Positions 7,743 to 18,067 of a DNA stretch of 45,888 bases are shown here, one piece after another (position 1 is the stretch's first letter; every line of letters begins with the position of its first letter). Position numbers and translations under genes: made by a program. Source of the DNA: Candidatus Brachybacterium merdavium (GTDB lineage: Bacteria > Actinomycetota > Actinomycetes > Actinomycetales > Dermabacteraceae); NCBI GenBank assembly GCA_019118275.1, contig DWZH01000037.1, positions 1 through 45,888 of the forward strand, read 5' to 3'. Below the pieces are notes generated by a model that saw only the letters and a list, made by a program, of their open reading frames with translations, was not told the DNA's origin and searched no databases.

Positions 7743-9408
7743 CCGCCCGACCGTGGACCTCTCCCGGATCGTGACGGCCAATGACGTGCGCGGCGTGGCC
7801 GATGAGGAGCTCACCGATGACGTCGCCCGCGCCTTCGGGGCGGCCTTCGCGGACTTCCTCGAGGCCGGCGCCCTGATCGTCGCCCACGACATGCGCATCT
7901 CCTCTCCGCGCCTGGCGGCGGCCTTCACCGAGGGGGCCGTGCTGCGGGGATCCGTCGTCGCCGAGGCCGGGCTGGCGTCCACGGACCAGCTGTACTGCGC
8001 CTCGGGTCTGCACCGGGCGGCCGGCGCCATGGTCACCGCCTCCCACAACCCGGCGCCCGACAACGGGTTCAAGCTGTGCCTGGCCGGGGCGAGCCCCGTG
8101 TCCCGGGCAAGCGGCCTGGACCAGATCCGCCGCGGCGCCGAGAGCTATCTGGAGGCCGGTGAGATCACCGCTGTCGAGGGCGGCCGCGCCGAGGGCCTGC
8201 AGACACTGGACGACTATGCCGACACCCTGCTGTCGCTGGTCCGGCCCTCCTCGCGGCGTCCCCTGCGGGTCGCGGTCGACGCCGCCAACGCGATGGCGGG
8301 CCTGACCGCCCCCGCCGTGTTCGGGCGTCTCGGGCACCTCGAGCTGGTCCCTCTGTTCTTCGAGCTGGACGGGACTTTTCCGAACCACCCCGCCGACCCC
8401 GTCGCGCACGAGAACCTCGCCGTTCTGCGTGAGACCGTGATCGAGCAGGGCGCCGATCTGGGACTGGCCTTCGACGGGGACGCCGACCGCTGCGTGGTGC
8501 TCGACGAGGCCGGCACGCCCGTCCCGCCCTCGGCGATCACCGCCCTGATCGCCGCCCGGGAGATCGCCCGCGCCCACGAGGCCGGTCAGCAGCGTCCGGC
8601 AGTGGTCGCGAACCTGGTCTCCTCCCGGCACGTGGGCGAGACGGTCGCGGCGGCCGGCGGGCGCCTGGTGCGCTCACCCGTGGGCCATTCGCTGATCAAA
8701 GCGCTGATGGCGGAGGAGCAGGCCGTCTTCGGCGGGGAGCACTCGGCCCACTACTACTTCCGGGACTTCTTCCGTGCCGATTCCGGGATGCTGGCGGCGC
8801 TGCACGTACTGGCCGCCCTCGCCGAGACCGACGGCACCGCCTCCGAGCTGCTGGCCGGACACGATCCCTACCCCTCCAGCGGGGAGATCAACTCCGAGGT
8901 CCCCGATCCGGCGGCGGCGCTGGAGCGGGTGCGCGAGCACACCGAGAAGCTCCCGGACGCCGTCGCCGATGAGCTCGACGGGCTCACGGTCGTTCACTGG
9001 GACGAGCAGATGCCGCCCGAGGACCGCTGGTGGATCTCCCTGCGCCCCTCCAACACCGAATCGCTGCTGCGGCTGAATGTCGAGGCCGCCCAGGAGACCA
9101 CCATGACGCGTGTCCGCGACGAGATCCTGGCGCTGGTCCGCGATGAGGAGCTCGTCGCCGAGGGGGCCCCGCCGGTCAGCGAAGCCGAGCCGACTGCTGC
9201 CGAGGCCGAGGCGGCCGGTGTCGCCCTGCCCGCCGGCGCGAGCGGTGCGGACGTGCCCAGCTGGGTGCGGGCCCAGCTGCGCTGCCCCGACTGCGGCGGC
9301 GAGCTGCGTGACGTGGAGGCTGCTCTGCAGTGCGAGGGGTGTGCACGGGTCCACCCCGTCAGCGGCGGCATCCCCGTCCTCATCGCAGGACGGACCGCGG
9401 TCGGCTGA
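7735..9408 (+). CDS. manB: Phosphomannomutase/phosphoglucomutase fused to Trm112-like zinc domain
   Basis: 557 residues. The first 470 or so form an alpha-D-phosphohexomutase that interconverts mannose-6-phosphate and mannose-1-phosphate, the precursor of GDP-mannose for mannosylated envelope lipids and glycans. Landmarks are the phosphoserine loop TASHNP (Ser103), FPNHPADP at 215-222, the magnesium loop DGDADR at 247-252, the sugar loop GEHSAHYYFRD near 335 and the phosphate-binding RPSNTES near 440. After an Ala/Glu linker comes a Trm112-like zinc ribbon (LRCPDCGGEL...) with Cys517, Cys520, Cys533 and Cys536. In many relatives the ribbon is a separate small gene after manB, so this is a fusion. 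The ATG at 7735 lies inside the end of the DUF3499 gene. Confidence 0.92.
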   Translation: MTDRPTVDLSRIVTANDVRGVADEELTDDVARAFGAAFADFLEAGALIVAHDMRISSPRLAAAFTEGAVLRGSVVAEAGLASTDQLYCASGLHRAAGAMVTASHNPAPDNGFKLCLAGASPVSRASGLDQIRRGAESYLEAGEITAVEGGRAEGLQTLDDYADTLLSLVRPSSRRPLRVAVDAANAMAGLTAPAVFGRLGHLELVPLFFELDGTFPNHPADPVAHENLAVLRETVIEQGADLGLAFDGDADRCVVLDEAGTPVPPSAITALIAAREIARAHEAGQQRPAVVANLVSSRHVGETVAAAGGRLVRSPVGHSLIKALMAEEQAVFGGEHSAHYYFRDFFRADSGMLAALHVLAALAETDGTASELLAGHDPYPSSGEINSEVPDPAAALERVREHTEKLPDAVADELDGLTVVHWDEQMPPEDRWWISLRPSNTESLLRLNVEAAQETTMTRVRDEILALVRDEELVAEGAPPVSEAEPTAAEAEAAGVALPAGASGADVPSWVRAQLRCPDCGGELRDVEAALQCEGCARVHPVSGGIPVLIAGRTAVG

Positions 9409-9427
9409 GCGGCCCGGGCCGAGAGCC

Positions 9428-10264
9428 TCAGGCGGTGAAGGGCACCGCCCGCACCTCGGCTGACAGCTCATGTCGACGCCCTTGGGCGATGCGCAGCCGC
9501 TGCTCGTCACGCCGGGACCGCTCGGCGATCACGGCCGCCAGGAAGGCCTCCGGGTCGGTGCCCGGCGGAGGCGCCGGGGCGACATGCGGCAGGGTGCGCT
9601 GCACCAGATCACGCGAGAGCAGGCGGCGTGACTCGGGATTGGTCTGCTCGGTCCGCGGCAGGAAGGACCGGATGTCCGCCATCAGCGTGACCGGAAGACG
9701 GCCGACGTCGGCGGAGCCGGCCCACTGCTGGAGATCGACCGGCACGGCCGGGCGCCGCGGCTCGATCGTGCGCATCCGCTCCTGGATCACCATGGTGCCG
9801 GCCAGCAGGTCCCCGATCCGGCGCGACCTGCGATCGATCACCGAGGAGGTCAGTGCGAGGGTCCCTGCGGTCGACCAGATCTCCAGCATCGCCATCACCG
9901 CCCGGATCAGGCTCTGGCGCAGGTGGGCGGGACCACCGTCGTCACGAACCACACGGGTGCCCATCACCAGGCGTCCCACCGAGCGTCCCCGCAGCAGCAG
10001 CTCGCTGAGCACCGGGTACCCGACGTAGGCGGTCACCGACATCACCAGCACCGCGGCCGCGATCAGACCCTGGTCCAGATCCGCTCGGGCGGCTGTCCAG
10101 GCCAGGGCGACGACCCCGCCGATCAGGATCGCCAACTGCAGCGCCCCGTCGATCGCGGCGGAGACCATGCGCACCGCGAAGGAGGCGGTGCGCAGATCCA
10201 GCAGGACGGCGTCGCCCGTGATCAGCGCTTCGCGATCGGTGCCCGCGGTGCTTGTCGATGCCAT
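9428..10264 (-). CDS. RDD family membrane protein
   Basis: 278 residues. The RDD domain covers about 20-165: the opening FAVRMVSAAIDG (27-40, with the Arg and Asp of the family), two or three hydrophobic helices, and the hallmark GRSVGRLVMGTRVV (93-106). The C-terminal 110 residues are cytoplasmic, Arg-rich, with PRTEQTNPESRRLLSRDL and a helical end. RDD proteins are poorly understood; some have been linked to ion transport. It is divergent from the SpoIIM-like gene, the usual pairing in actinobacteria next to DUF58 and MoxR. It converges on manB with only 19 bases between. Confidence 0.88.
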   Translation of the reverse strand: MASTSTAGTDREALITGDAVLLDLRTASFAVRMVSAAIDGALQLAILIGGVVALAWTAARADLDQGLIAAAVLVMSVTAYVGYPVLSELLLRGRSVGRLVMGTRVVRDDGGPAHLRQSLIRAVMAMLEIWSTAGTLALTSSVIDRRSRRIGDLLAGTMVIQERMRTIEPRRPAVPVDLQQWAGSADVGRLPVTLMADIRSFLPRTEQTNPESRRLLSRDLVQRTLPHVAPAPPPGTDPEAFLAAVIAERSRRDEQRLRIAQGRRHELSAEVRAVPFTA

Positions 10265-10368
10265 GGCCCCATCCTGGCACCGGCCGCGGCGCCGGAGGAG
10301 GTCCGACCGTCGGCTTCCGATGCCGACGGGTGCGACTTTCGTCGGCCGTCCGGGGACGGGCGGCGCTC

Positions 10369-10374
10369 TACCCT
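10369..10374 (+). promoter_or_regulatory. -10 box TACCCT for leaderless spoIIM-like gene
   Basis: TACCCT ends 6 bases before the GTG at 10381, with no ribosome site between. The same spacing recurs at several starts in this window. Confidence 0.5.
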
Positions 10375-10380
10375 GGCCAG

Positions 10381-11376
10381 GTGGATACCGACGCCTTCAT
10401 CGCCGTGCACCGGCCCCAGTGGGACCGGCTCCAGGAGCTGACCCGCAGCCGGACCCTCGACGCGGAGGGTGTGGACGAGCTGATGTCGCTGTACCAGGAG
10501 ACCGCCACGCATCTGTCCACGGTGCGCTCGACCAATCCCGATCCGGCACTGACGGCCCGGCTGTCGCTGCTGGTGCACCGGGCGCGGTTGCGCATCACAG
10601 GGGCGCGCACGCCCCTGTGGCGTCACACGCGGACCTTCTTCTGGGAGGATCTGCCGGCGGCGCTGTTCGAGGCCCGCTGGGCGGTGGTCCTGTCCACCGT
10701 CGTCTTCCTGGTCGCTGCGCTGATCTCCGGTCTCTATTTCGGCCTGGACCCGGTGGCGCGGGAGATGGTGATCCCGGAAGGCGCACAGCGCTCCCTGGCC
10801 CAGCGCGACTTCGTCTCCTACTACTTCCAGGGCGAGGCCTCCGGCTTCGCCGCCCAGGTGTGGACGAACAACGCCTGGATCACGGTGCAGTCGGTGGTGT
10901 TCGGCGTCACCGGGATCTGGCCGATGTTCATGCTGCTCCAGAACGGTCTGAACATCGGTCTCTCGGCCGGGGTGATGGGTGCCTACGGCGGACTGGGGAC
11001 CTTCTTCGTGTACATCCTGCCGCATGGCCTGCTCGAGCTGACCTGCCTGTTCGTCGGGGCCGGGGCGGGGCTGCGCACCTTCTGGGCGTGGGTGCGTCCC
11101 GGCTCCCTGCCGAGGCTGTGGGCTCTGGCCCGCGCGGCACGATCCCTGATGACGGTGGCGATCGGACTGGTGCCGGTGCTGCTGATCTCCGGCTTCGTCG
11201 AGGCCTTCGTGACCCCCAGCGGGCTCCCGGCCGCGGTGCGCATCGCCATCGGGGCCGGGGTGTGGATCGCCTTCCTGGTGTACATGCTGGGCCGCGGCCG
11301 CCAGGTCCACCGCCGCGGGATCACCGGCGACCTCTCCGAGGAGATGGTCGGCGACCAGGTCGCGACCGCCGGCTGA
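10381..11376 (+). CDS. Stage II sporulation protein M-like membrane protein
   Basis: 331 residues. An N-terminal soluble helical region (about 1-85, VDTDAFIAVHRPQWDRLQEL) is followed by five or six membrane segments. The SpoIIM/DUF95 family region includes YYFQGEASGFAAQVWTNN and the turn FMLLQNGLNIGLSAGV. In non-sporulating actinobacteria this family is found beside RDD, DUF58 and MoxR genes and is probably an envelope or membrane-assembly factor, not a sporulation protein. The GTG start is supported by the leaderless -10 box. An 18-base gap separates it from the kinase-like gene downstream. Confidence 0.9.
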   Translation: MDTDAFIAVHRPQWDRLQELTRSRTLDAEGVDELMSLYQETATHLSTVRSTNPDPALTARLSLLVHRARLRITGARTPLWRHTRTFFWEDLPAALFEARWAVVLSTVVFLVAALISGLYFGLDPVAREMVIPEGAQRSLAQRDFVSYYFQGEASGFAAQVWTNNAWITVQSVVFGVTGIWPMFMLLQNGLNIGLSAGVMGAYGGLGTFFVYILPHGLLELTCLFVGAGAGLRTFWAWVRPGSLPRLWALARAARSLMTVAIGLVPVLLISGFVEAFVTPSGLPAAVRIAIGAGVWIAFLVYMLGRGRQVHRRGITGDLSEEMVGDQVATAG

Positions 11377-11394
11377 GTCGGGCCCGGGCGGACG

Positions 11395-12276
11395 ATGAGC
11401 AGCGGCGAGCAGGCGGCGATGACGAACACCCGACACGGTGCCCCGGCAGATGCAGCGCGCGTCCTGCGCCGGTCCTGGCCGCATCTGCCATGGACCGACG
11501 TGCGCATCGCCCGCGGCGCCTTCCACCACGTCCTGCTGCTTCCGCCCAGAGCGGTGATCAGAGTGCGCAACGGGGCGGAGCACGCGCGTGCCACGGACCG
11601 GGAAGTGACGATAGCGACCACCCTGTCCTGGGCTGGGTTGGGATCCCCGGGCCCGCTGGGCGATCCGGTGCACAGGAAGCGATGGTCGGCGGCCGCCTAC
11701 GAGTTCGTCGAGGGAGCGGGCTTCACGGCCCGACGCTGGTCCGAGGACCGGCATGTGCTCCTCGGCCTCCTCGAAGCCTGGGCCGACGCAGGACGCCGGG
11801 TTCCCGGGCTCGCCGGTTCGTTGCCTCAGCCTCGTGCCTGGTGCGGGGGAGATGCCTGGCCGAGCCTCGTGGACCGGCTCACCGCGGGACAGGAAGCCTT
11901 GCGCTCCGCGGCACGGAAACGGGTCAGGGCGATGCTCGACCTGGAGGCCGAGGCCAACGGGTCGCTCGTCCACGGGGACTTCGGGCCGCACAACATCGTG
12001 CTCCCCGCCAGCGGCGGTAGAGGAGTCCTGATCGATACCGATCACGCTTCCTGGGCAGACCCGGCGATCGACATCGCGCCGTTGCTCGCGTCCTACCCGG
12101 AGCACGAGCTCGCCGCGGATATTCCGCGCCCTCTCCTCAGCCGAGCCACGGCGCATCGGCGGACCCTGTCGCTTCAGGTCGCGGCAGCGGCTTGGCTGCG
12201 AGGGGATCACCGGCTTCGAGAGCATGCGCTGGGGAACTTCGCACGACGCATTCGCAGTGCCGACCCGCAGTGGTGA
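11395..12276 (+). CDS. Aminoglycoside-phosphotransferase-like kinase (APH family)
   Basis: 293 residues. The kinase catalytic loop is HGDFGPHN at 193-200 (Asp195 the likely base, Asn200 a metal ligand), followed by VLIDTDHASWADPAIDIAPLLASY, where IDTD (213-216) takes the place of the usual IDFE metal-binding motif. The APH fold also includes choline, homoserine and fructosamine kinases, so the substrate is open and resistance should not be assumed. Codon use differs from the neighbours, with AGA, AGG, ATA and GGT codons that are rare around it. It sits between the SpoIIM-like and DUF58 genes, which are usually closer together. The start could also be the ATG at 11419. These points suggest a gene acquired later than its surroundings. 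Confidence 0.75.
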   Translation: MSSGEQAAMTNTRHGAPADAARVLRRSWPHLPWTDVRIARGAFHHVLLLPPRAVIRVRNGAEHARATDREVTIATTLSWAGLGSPGPLGDPVHRKRWSAAAYEFVEGAGFTARRWSEDRHVLLGLLEAWADAGRRVPGLAGSLPQPRAWCGGDAWPSLVDRLTAGQEALRSAARKRVRAMLDLEAEANGSLVHGDFGPHNIVLPASGGRGVLIDTDHASWADPAIDIAPLLASYPEHELAADIPRPLLSRATAHRRTLSLQVAAAAWLRGDHRLREHALGNFARRIRSADPQW

Positions 12277-12384
12277 GGGGCGTGGTTCGTCCGTATCCGG
12301 CCGGCCGGGCTCTATCGGCGTGACGCGAAGCATCTCCGACCGGGCGATGCGCGAGCCTTTCGAGGCGCAGGGGCTCGGCCCGTC

Positions 12385-13683
12385 TCAGAGCCTCCCGGCG
12401 GCCTTCATCATCAGGTAGGAGTCGGCCAGGCCCTGCGGTGCCTTCTCCGGGGGTGCATCCATCACATGAGCGCCGGTGCGCTCGAGGGCATGGGCCACGC
12501 CGGCCCGGCGGGTGCGGGCCTGCTCCGCGGCGGCGGCGCGGTAGACCGTCTCCAGGTCGTCGCGGCCGGCGGCGAGCTCCTCGAGCGCCGGGTCGGAGAC
12601 CGAGGCCACGATCAGCGGGTGGTCCCGGGCCAGCCGTGCGGCCACCGGCAGCAGCCCGGTGTGGACCACGGATTCCTCCACCGGGGTCACCAGCACCACC
12701 AGGGAGCCCTTGCGCGCCCGCGAGGTGATGGTGGAGGCGGCCAGCTCCCAGTCGGTCTCGACCAGGGCCGGGTGCACGGCGGCGGTCGCGCTGACCATGT
12801 CGTTCAGCACGGTGGTGCGGCTCGAGCCGAGCACGGAGACGTGGGGGATGCGGTCGATGCACAGCAGGTCTACCCGGTCCCCGGCCTGACCGGCGAGCGC
12901 AGTCAGCAGCAGGGCCGCGTCGAAGGCTGTGTCCAGCCGGGTCGAGTCGCCGAGCCGGCTGGCGGAGGTGCGGGAGGTGTCCACCACGATCAGCACGTGC
13001 CGGTCGCGTTCGGGACGCCAGGTGCGCACCACCACGCTGCGGCGTCGCGCCGTGGCCCGCCAGTCGATCGAGCGCACGTCGTCGCCGTCGACGAAGTCGC
13101 GCAGCGAATCGAACTCGGTGCCCTGTCCGCGCTGATGGATCGCGGCGAGCCCTTCGATCTCCCGCAGCCGGCGCACCCGGGAGGGCAGGTGGCGGCGCGA
13201 CCCGAAGGGGTGCAGTGCCAGCAGCCGGCCGGGTGCCTGGGCCCGCGCGGTGCGGCGGGCCAGGCCCAGACGGCCGACGGAGGCCACCAGCAGCGCCCGG
13301 GAGGAATGCTCGCCGCGCCGTGTGGGCAGGAATCGCTGCCTGATCGCCCGGCGCTCATGGGGTGGCACGTGCAGCCGGGACCGTTGCTCGGACAGGCCCG
13401 CGGTGGGGTTCCAGGCGTCACGGACCTCCAGGCGGGCCGGCCGGGCGGTGGGGTTGGTCAGGAGCAGTCGCCCGGTGGCTTCCTTGCCCAGCCGGACCTG
13501 CCCGGGGGCGTCACGACGCACCGTGATCATCGCCGGGTTCGGCGCGAGCAGGGCGTCGGTGAGCACCACCAGCGCCCATAGCACGAAGCAGGTCAGAAGC
13601 ATCCACCAGGTCGGCCAGATCACGACCAGCGGCAGGGCCAGCAGCGCGACCAGCGCCGCCCGCGGGGTCAGGGAGATCCTCAT
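12385..13683 (-). CDS. DUF58 domain-containing membrane protein
   Basis: 432 residues. Two membrane helices at about 8-24 and 26-44 are followed by a soluble part carrying the DUF58 signature: GTEFDSLRDFVDGDDVRSID (188-207) and WRATARR just after. A von Willebrand factor A-like core follows, with VVDTSRTS near 233-240. Family members are partners of MoxR ATPases and may recruit or assemble client proteins at the membrane. It follows moxR with an 11-base gap in one minus-strand operon. The ATG at 13683 is chosen because it begins directly before the first hydrophobic helix; a longer upstream frame overlaps moxR and lacks conserved sequence. Confidence 0.9.
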   Translation of the reverse strand: MRISLTPRAALVALLALPLVVIWPTWWMLLTCFVLWALVVLTDALLAPNPAMITVRRDAPGQVRLGKEATGRLLLTNPTARPARLEVRDAWNPTAGLSEQRSRLHVPPHERRAIRQRFLPTRRGEHSSRALLVASVGRLGLARRTARAQAPGRLLALHPFGSRRHLPSRVRRLREIEGLAAIHQRGQGTEFDSLRDFVDGDDVRSIDWRATARRRSVVVRTWRPERDRHVLIVVDTSRTSASRLGDSTRLDTAFDAALLLTALAGQAGDRVDLLCIDRIPHVSVLGSSRTTVLNDMVSATAAVHPALVETDWELAASTITSRARKGSLVVLVTPVEESVVHTGLLPVAARLARDHPLIVASVSDPALEELAAGRDDLETVYRAAAAEQARTRRAGVAHALERTGAHVMDAPPEKAPQGLADSYLMMKAAGRL

Positions 13684-13694
13684 CGGGGGCGTCC

Positions 13695-14728
<1,034 letters not shown>

Positions 14729-14732
<4 letters not shown>

Positions 14733-15991
14733 CGGTCGATCTCCTTCTCGAGTCGGTCCAGGTCCCGCGCGAGCTGCACGAGGTCCTGGTCACGGGTGAC
14801 GGGGGTGGGCCCGAGCAGGGAGCGGATCTGCTCGGGCGAGCGCTGCACATGGGGCGCCAGTGCCGCGACGAGGGCATCGAGGGTGGACTCGCGCCGCAGT
14901 CCCAGCTGCAGCGCCAGGCGCACCGATGTGGCGGAGCGCAGAGCAGTGGCCGCGGCATCCCGCGACGAGGACTGCTGCAACAGTCGGGCACGGCCCAGCA
15001 CCATCTCCTGGGGCCGCACGGTCACCGGCAGCGGTTCGACCACCACGGGGCCGAAGCGCCGGCCCCAGGCGATCAGGGCGATCCCGGCGACCAGCAGGAT
15101 CCACAGCCCCACGGGGCCGGCCCAGTCGGGCAGATGGGTCAGCAGCTCGGGCCCGGTGGTGGCCATGGGATCGGTCGCCGAGGGGACGTACCAGCTGAGC
15201 TCACCGCTGGGTCCCAGGGCGTTGAGCACGAGCGCGGAGTTGTCCGCCTCCCGCACCCCCTCATTGGTCAGCAGGTCCGCGCTGCCGAGCACCAGCACCT
15301 GCCCGTCGGCCGCCACCAGATCACCCTCGGGGGTGTCGAAACAGCCCTGAGCTTCTCCGCGGGTGCTGTAGAGCGTGGAGGGGCCGCGCAGGCCCTCCTC
15401 GCCGGGGACGGCGAGGGCGCGTGCTTCGAAGGTGAGGTCGCCGCAGCTCTGACCGGCCTCGACGGTGCTCTCGGCGCGGAGCGACCCGGCCGGGGTGATC
15501 AGCGGGGTGAGATAGGACAGGGTCACGAAGTCGGGTTGGACCAGCACCAGCTGTCCCTCCCCCTCCTCGAGGGCCCCGGCGAGCTCGTCCAGCTGCGGCG
15601 CGGACAGGGAGCTGGGAGCGGTCACCAGCACGGTGCGGTCCTCACGCAGGGACTGCGCGGCGTCCTCGGTGTGCCGGTCCACCCGCACCTGCGTGCCCAG
15701 ATCGGTCAGCACCTCCACCACGGCTTTCGAGCCCTGCGGCGTCGGGGCATCGGGCTCGAGGGGTCCGTCCCGGTAGACCCCGCGGGCGATGGTCACCGCG
15801 ATCGCGAGCACGATGCCGGTGGCCACCAGGATCACCAGCCAGGGGCGGCCGTGCCCGCCCCGGTCGCCCGAGCCGCCCGGCCCTGCCGAATCCCGCCCAG
15901 GCGAGGAGGGGCCGGTGGTGGCGGGTGCGGCATCGGCGGCCGGCGCGAGCTCGGGGCTGATTGCGGCGCCGGCAGACCTCGACGGGCTCAC
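14729..15991 (-). CDS. DUF4350 domain-containing membrane protein
   Basis: 420 residues. A Pro/Ser/Gly-rich cytoplasmic head (1-48) leads into one helix at about 51-69, then an exported region containing the DUF4350 core (GSKAVVEVLTDLGTQVRVD, then TVLVTAPSSLSAPQLDEL and GEGQLVLVQPD). This part resembles the GATase-like fold seen in related GldG-type proteins. A second helix lies near 290-312, followed by a cytoplasmic helical tail. DUF4350 genes accompany MoxR, DUF58 and DUF4129 in actinobacteria. Both ends overlap neighbours by 4 bases. Confidence 0.88.
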
Positions 15992-16656
15992 GGTGCGACT
16001 CCGGCGAACTGATCGCCCTCGGCCGGCTCGGAGTCGGTGAGGTCGGGGGCGGACTCAGCGATGTACTCCGTCAGCCGCAGCAGATCTTCGGCCTGTTTGG
16101 CGGCGACTGCACGGTGGGAGTAGGCGGCGGTGTCGAAGGCGTCCGCCCCCCGCTGGAGCCGGCTGGTCAGGTCGGGGAAGGAGTGCGAGGCGCTCGCAGC
16201 GGCCTCGTGGGCGGTCATCCCCACGGTGACGTCCAGCAGGGTGCGCACCTCGAGGTCGCGCACCAGGCTGCGCAGGGCCAGCACGGTGGCGTCGTCGAAG
16301 CGTTCCTCGGCGATCGCTCGGTGCGCGGAGTCCCGCAGCTCCCCGGCGCTGAGCACGGGTTCGGCGTCGAGGGCCGAGGCCACGCTCAGCACGGCACCGC
16401 GGCGTATCAGGCCGGTGCGTCGCAGCACCAGCACGACGACAGCTCCCAGCAGCAGGAGCAGGACGATCGCGATGGCGGCCTGGGCGGTCGAGGAGCCGTC
16501 GATGCCGTCGGCCAGCGAGAGCAGCCACTCCTCGATCACCCGCAGCAACCAGGCCACGAAGCCCTCGGAGTCGTCGTACTCGGACTTGGCCAGCTCATCG
16601 CGGATCCGGGAGCGGGCGTCATCGGGATCGACGGGTGGGGGCGCCGCGGGGATCAC
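15988..16656 (-). CDS. DUF4129 domain-containing protein
   Basis: 222 residues. One membrane helix at about 60-79 is followed by the DUF4129 domain, with ELRDSAHRAIAEERFDDATV and LRSLVRDLEVRTLLDVTVGMT. In this family the domain is often fused to transglutaminase-like proteins; here it stands alone in the MoxR/DUF58/DUF4350 operon. The GTG start at 16656 overlaps the upstream stop (GTGA). A longer frame upstream to 16986 is only a shadow of the preceding membrane-protein gene. Confidence 0.87.
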   Translation of the reverse strand: MIPAAPPPVDPDDARSRIRDELAKSEYDDSEGFVAWLLRVIEEWLLSLADGIDGSSTAQAAIAIVLLLLLGAVVVLVLRRTGLIRRGAVLSVASALDAEPVLSAGELRDSAHRAIAEERFDDATVLALRSLVRDLEVRTLLDVTVGMTAHEAAASASHSFPDLTSRLQRGADAFDTAAYSHRAVAAKQAEDLLRLTEYIAESAPDLTDSEPAEGDQFAGVAP

Positions 16657-17792
16657 GACGGGGCCCCCGGTGCGGTGGGCTCTCGTCCCGCTCGCGCCTG
16701 CCGGTTCAGCTCGACGTCCCAGGCCTCGTGACGCATGCGGTTGTCGGCGTAGATCGCGGCGTACCCGGCACACAGGAACGGGGCCAGCAGGAAGGTGGCG
16801 ATGTAGGTGCCGAGCATCATGATCACGGTCATCACTCCCATGGCCAGCACGAAGGCCTCGAGGGAGGAGGCCAGCAGGATCGCCACGTAGAGGATGAAGG
16901 CGATGAAGACGAAGACGCCGGCGACGATCTGCTGGGCGAAGTAGAAGATCAGCACCAGCAGCAGCATCAGCCCGAGCACGCGCCACAGCTTACGTCCGGC
17001 GGTCATCTGGAAGGAGCGGTGCAGCGAGCCCAGCACCCCCGTCCCTTCGATCGCCAGGGCGGGCAGCGACAGCGCGGTCCGGGCGAAGACCCACAGGGCG
17101 GCCAACACCCCTGCCAGCAGACCGAGCAGCAGGGCGATGATGGTCAGCCACCCCGCCTCCTGGGTGACGAGCAGGGGCAGAGCGCCCACGGCCAGGGGGA
17201 GCAGGAAGGCGACCGAGCCCAGGACCCCCATGAGCAGGGAGACCGCCACCGCCGGCAGCGCCTGGCCTCGCAGCAGGGACCACAGCCGGCCGTCGGGCAC
17301 GCTGTCGCCGGTGGCCTCGCCCACGGTGATGCGGGTCAGCACGACCGTCACCAGGGCGCTTGCCACCAGGGTGATGATCATGGTGACCACCGTGGAGCTG
17401 ACGGTGGCCAGGATCTGCGAGGTGGTCCCGCCCACGGTCTCCAAGCCCTCGGCGGCCTCACCGGTGGGGTCCTCCAGGGTGGCCTGCATCTGGCCGACCA
17501 GGGGGATCATGCCCGCACCGGTGGCGAGGGTGATCAGCACGAAGGCGATGCCGTAGACCGCCGCGGCCAGGCCCAGCACCGGCTTCGGTCGCACCCGGTA
17601 GATCCGCACGGCCGCACCCAGCACCTCGCCCACGTTCAGGGGTCGCAGCGGGAACAGGGGCACCTGCTGGACCAGCTCCCGTTGCGGGCCCGTGGTGGGC
17701 TGCGGAGCAGGCCCCCCGGACCCGTTCGCAGGGCCGGGCTCGTGCCCGGCGGGCTGCCCGGTCGATCCGGGTGCTGTCCATCCGGTGCTCAT
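16653..17792 (-). CDS. Multi-pass membrane protein, glycerophosphodiester phosphodiesterase membrane-domain type
   Basis: 379 residues. A Pro/Gly-rich N-terminal tail (1-40) precedes PLFPLRPLNVGEVLGAAVRI, a conserved entry motif of this actinobacterial family, and about six hydrophobic segments. It resembles the membrane domain found on some glycerophosphoryl diester phosphodiesterases, but no phosphodiesterase catalytic motif is present, so no such activity is claimed. It is the first gene of the minus-strand operon running through DUF4129, DUF4350, moxR and DUF58. GGCGGAGGAGAAC before the ATG is a strong ribosome site. Confidence 0.83.
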   Translation of the reverse strand: MSTGWTAPGSTGQPAGHEPGPANGSGGPAPQPTTGPQRELVQQVPLFPLRPLNVGEVLGAAVRIYRVRPKPVLGLAAAVYGIAFVLITLATGAGMIPLVGQMQATLEDPTGEAAEGLETVGGTTSQILATVSSTVVTMIITLVASALVTVVLTRITVGEATGDSVPDGRLWSLLRGQALPAVAVSLLMGVLGSVAFLLPLAVGALPLLVTQEAGWLTIIALLLGLLAGVLAALWVFARTALSLPALAIEGTGVLGSLHRSFQMTAGRKLWRVLGLMLLLVLIFYFAQQIVAGVFVFIAFILYVAILLASSLEAFVLAMGVMTVIMMLGTYIATFLLAPFLCAGYAAIYADNRMRHEAWDVELNRQARAGREPTAPGAPS

Positions 17793-18067
17793 GTTCTCCT
17801 CCGCCTCCTCGGTTCCGGGGTCCGGCACGGCCGGGCCGCGCCGGCATCGGGCTGTCAGGAGCCAACCTACGGACTGCGGGCCCCGCGCCTTATCCGACGA
17901 ACGTCGATGCCCTCGCATCTTCGGTGCACGATCGCAGGTCCGCACCGGTCCGCAGGGCCGCGTCCGTTCGGCGACCCGTTCGCCCGGAGAGCCGGATGTC
18001 GCCCCGCCCGGGGGCTGACGCCACCGTGGCCGCCGCCTCCCCGGCCCGAGGGGCTCTCGGTGGCACA
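17793..18067. other. Divergent intergenic region before mtrA
   Basis: 275 bases between the membrane-protein operon and mtrA. It must hold both promoters, but I see no box pair good enough to call. Open frames read across it lack family similarity. The mtrA start has only a weak ribosome site. Confidence 0.6.

Noticed and set aside
11395-12276. Calling the APH-like gene an antibiotic-resistance gene
   Set aside because: The fold has many other kinases and the metal motif is altered; nothing in the sequence indicates an aminoglycoside substrate.
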